In this document: piece after piece, positions 32,684 to 32,702 of the stretch
Numbering within the stretch: position 1 is the first letter of the stretch
How the letters are laid out: every line of letters begins with the position of its first letter
NCBI GenBank assembly: GCA_949296415.1
Contig: CASFQC010000023.1
Span: 1-32,702, forward strand
From: an uncultured Bacteroides sp.
GTDB taxonomy: Bacteria; Bacteroidota; Bacteroidia; Bacteroidales; Bacteroidaceae
Reading direction: 5' to 3'
Length of the DNA: 32,702 bases
The notes under the pieces: model-generated
Seen by the model: only the letters and a program-made list of their open reading frames with translations
Databases searched by the model: none
Told to the model about the DNA's origin: nothing
Made by a program: the position numbers and the translations under genes

Positions 32684-32702
32684 GTATCTTTAGGTATTCC
32701 CC

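Overview
The window is chromosomal DNA of a Bacteroidota bacterium, most likely a gut Bacteroides or Phocaeicola relative. Three things support this. Several genes are preceded by the Bacteroidota sigma factor promoter (TTTG, 19-20 bp, TAnnTTTG). The protein families read as Bacteroidales versions. Many starts lack a Shine-Dalgarno sequence. The species cannot be named from the sequence alone.

Layout from left to right. A tyrosine recombinase fragment at the left edge (1-193) is followed by the ribosomal protein operon rpsF-rpsR-rplI (466-1553). A 930 bp gene-free stretch full of inverted repeats comes next. Then follow a CbpA-type co-chaperone with its CbpM-like modulator (2487-3749) and, on the minus strand, a GH10 endo-xylanase overlapping or abutting a class I methyltransferase (3867-5818). 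The xylanase is divergent from valS (6245-8932). After valS lies a scarred intergenic region holding a perfect 18-bp inverted repeat, a frameshifted relic of an ABC-2 permease C-terminus, and a truncated palindromic repeat.

From 9541 to 16861 on the minus strand is an export operon in the order TetR, TolC-type outer membrane factor, HlyD-type lipoprotein, two ATPases, two ABC-2 permeases, AraC-type regulator. The order matches the enterobacterial CecR-YbhGFSR layout, with the two nucleotide-binding domains encoded by separate overlapping genes and a dedicated outer membrane factor added. The inferred product is a tripartite pump reaching from the inner to the outer membrane; its substrate is unknown.

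The right half is mostly housekeeping on the plus strand: an EamA permease, pheS, an MFS transporter overlapping nth, pgk, and a porin O/P-like outer membrane protein. An HxlR regulator on the minus strand follows. A tightly packed set then runs dnaN - DEDDh exonuclease - coaBC - recN - rlmB - TPR protein (24909-32272). The last protein has a trypsin-like domain whose catalytic His and Ser appear to be lost. A repeat copy and a strong terminator close the window.

I did not find a new defence or mobile system. The most notable signals are a dispersed palindromic repeat of about 176 bp (two full copies and one truncated), the permease relic beside the intact operon, clustered short palindromic units in the xylanase-valS divergent region, a 22-bp tandem repeat inside the efflux operon, and the pseudoprotease-TPR protein.
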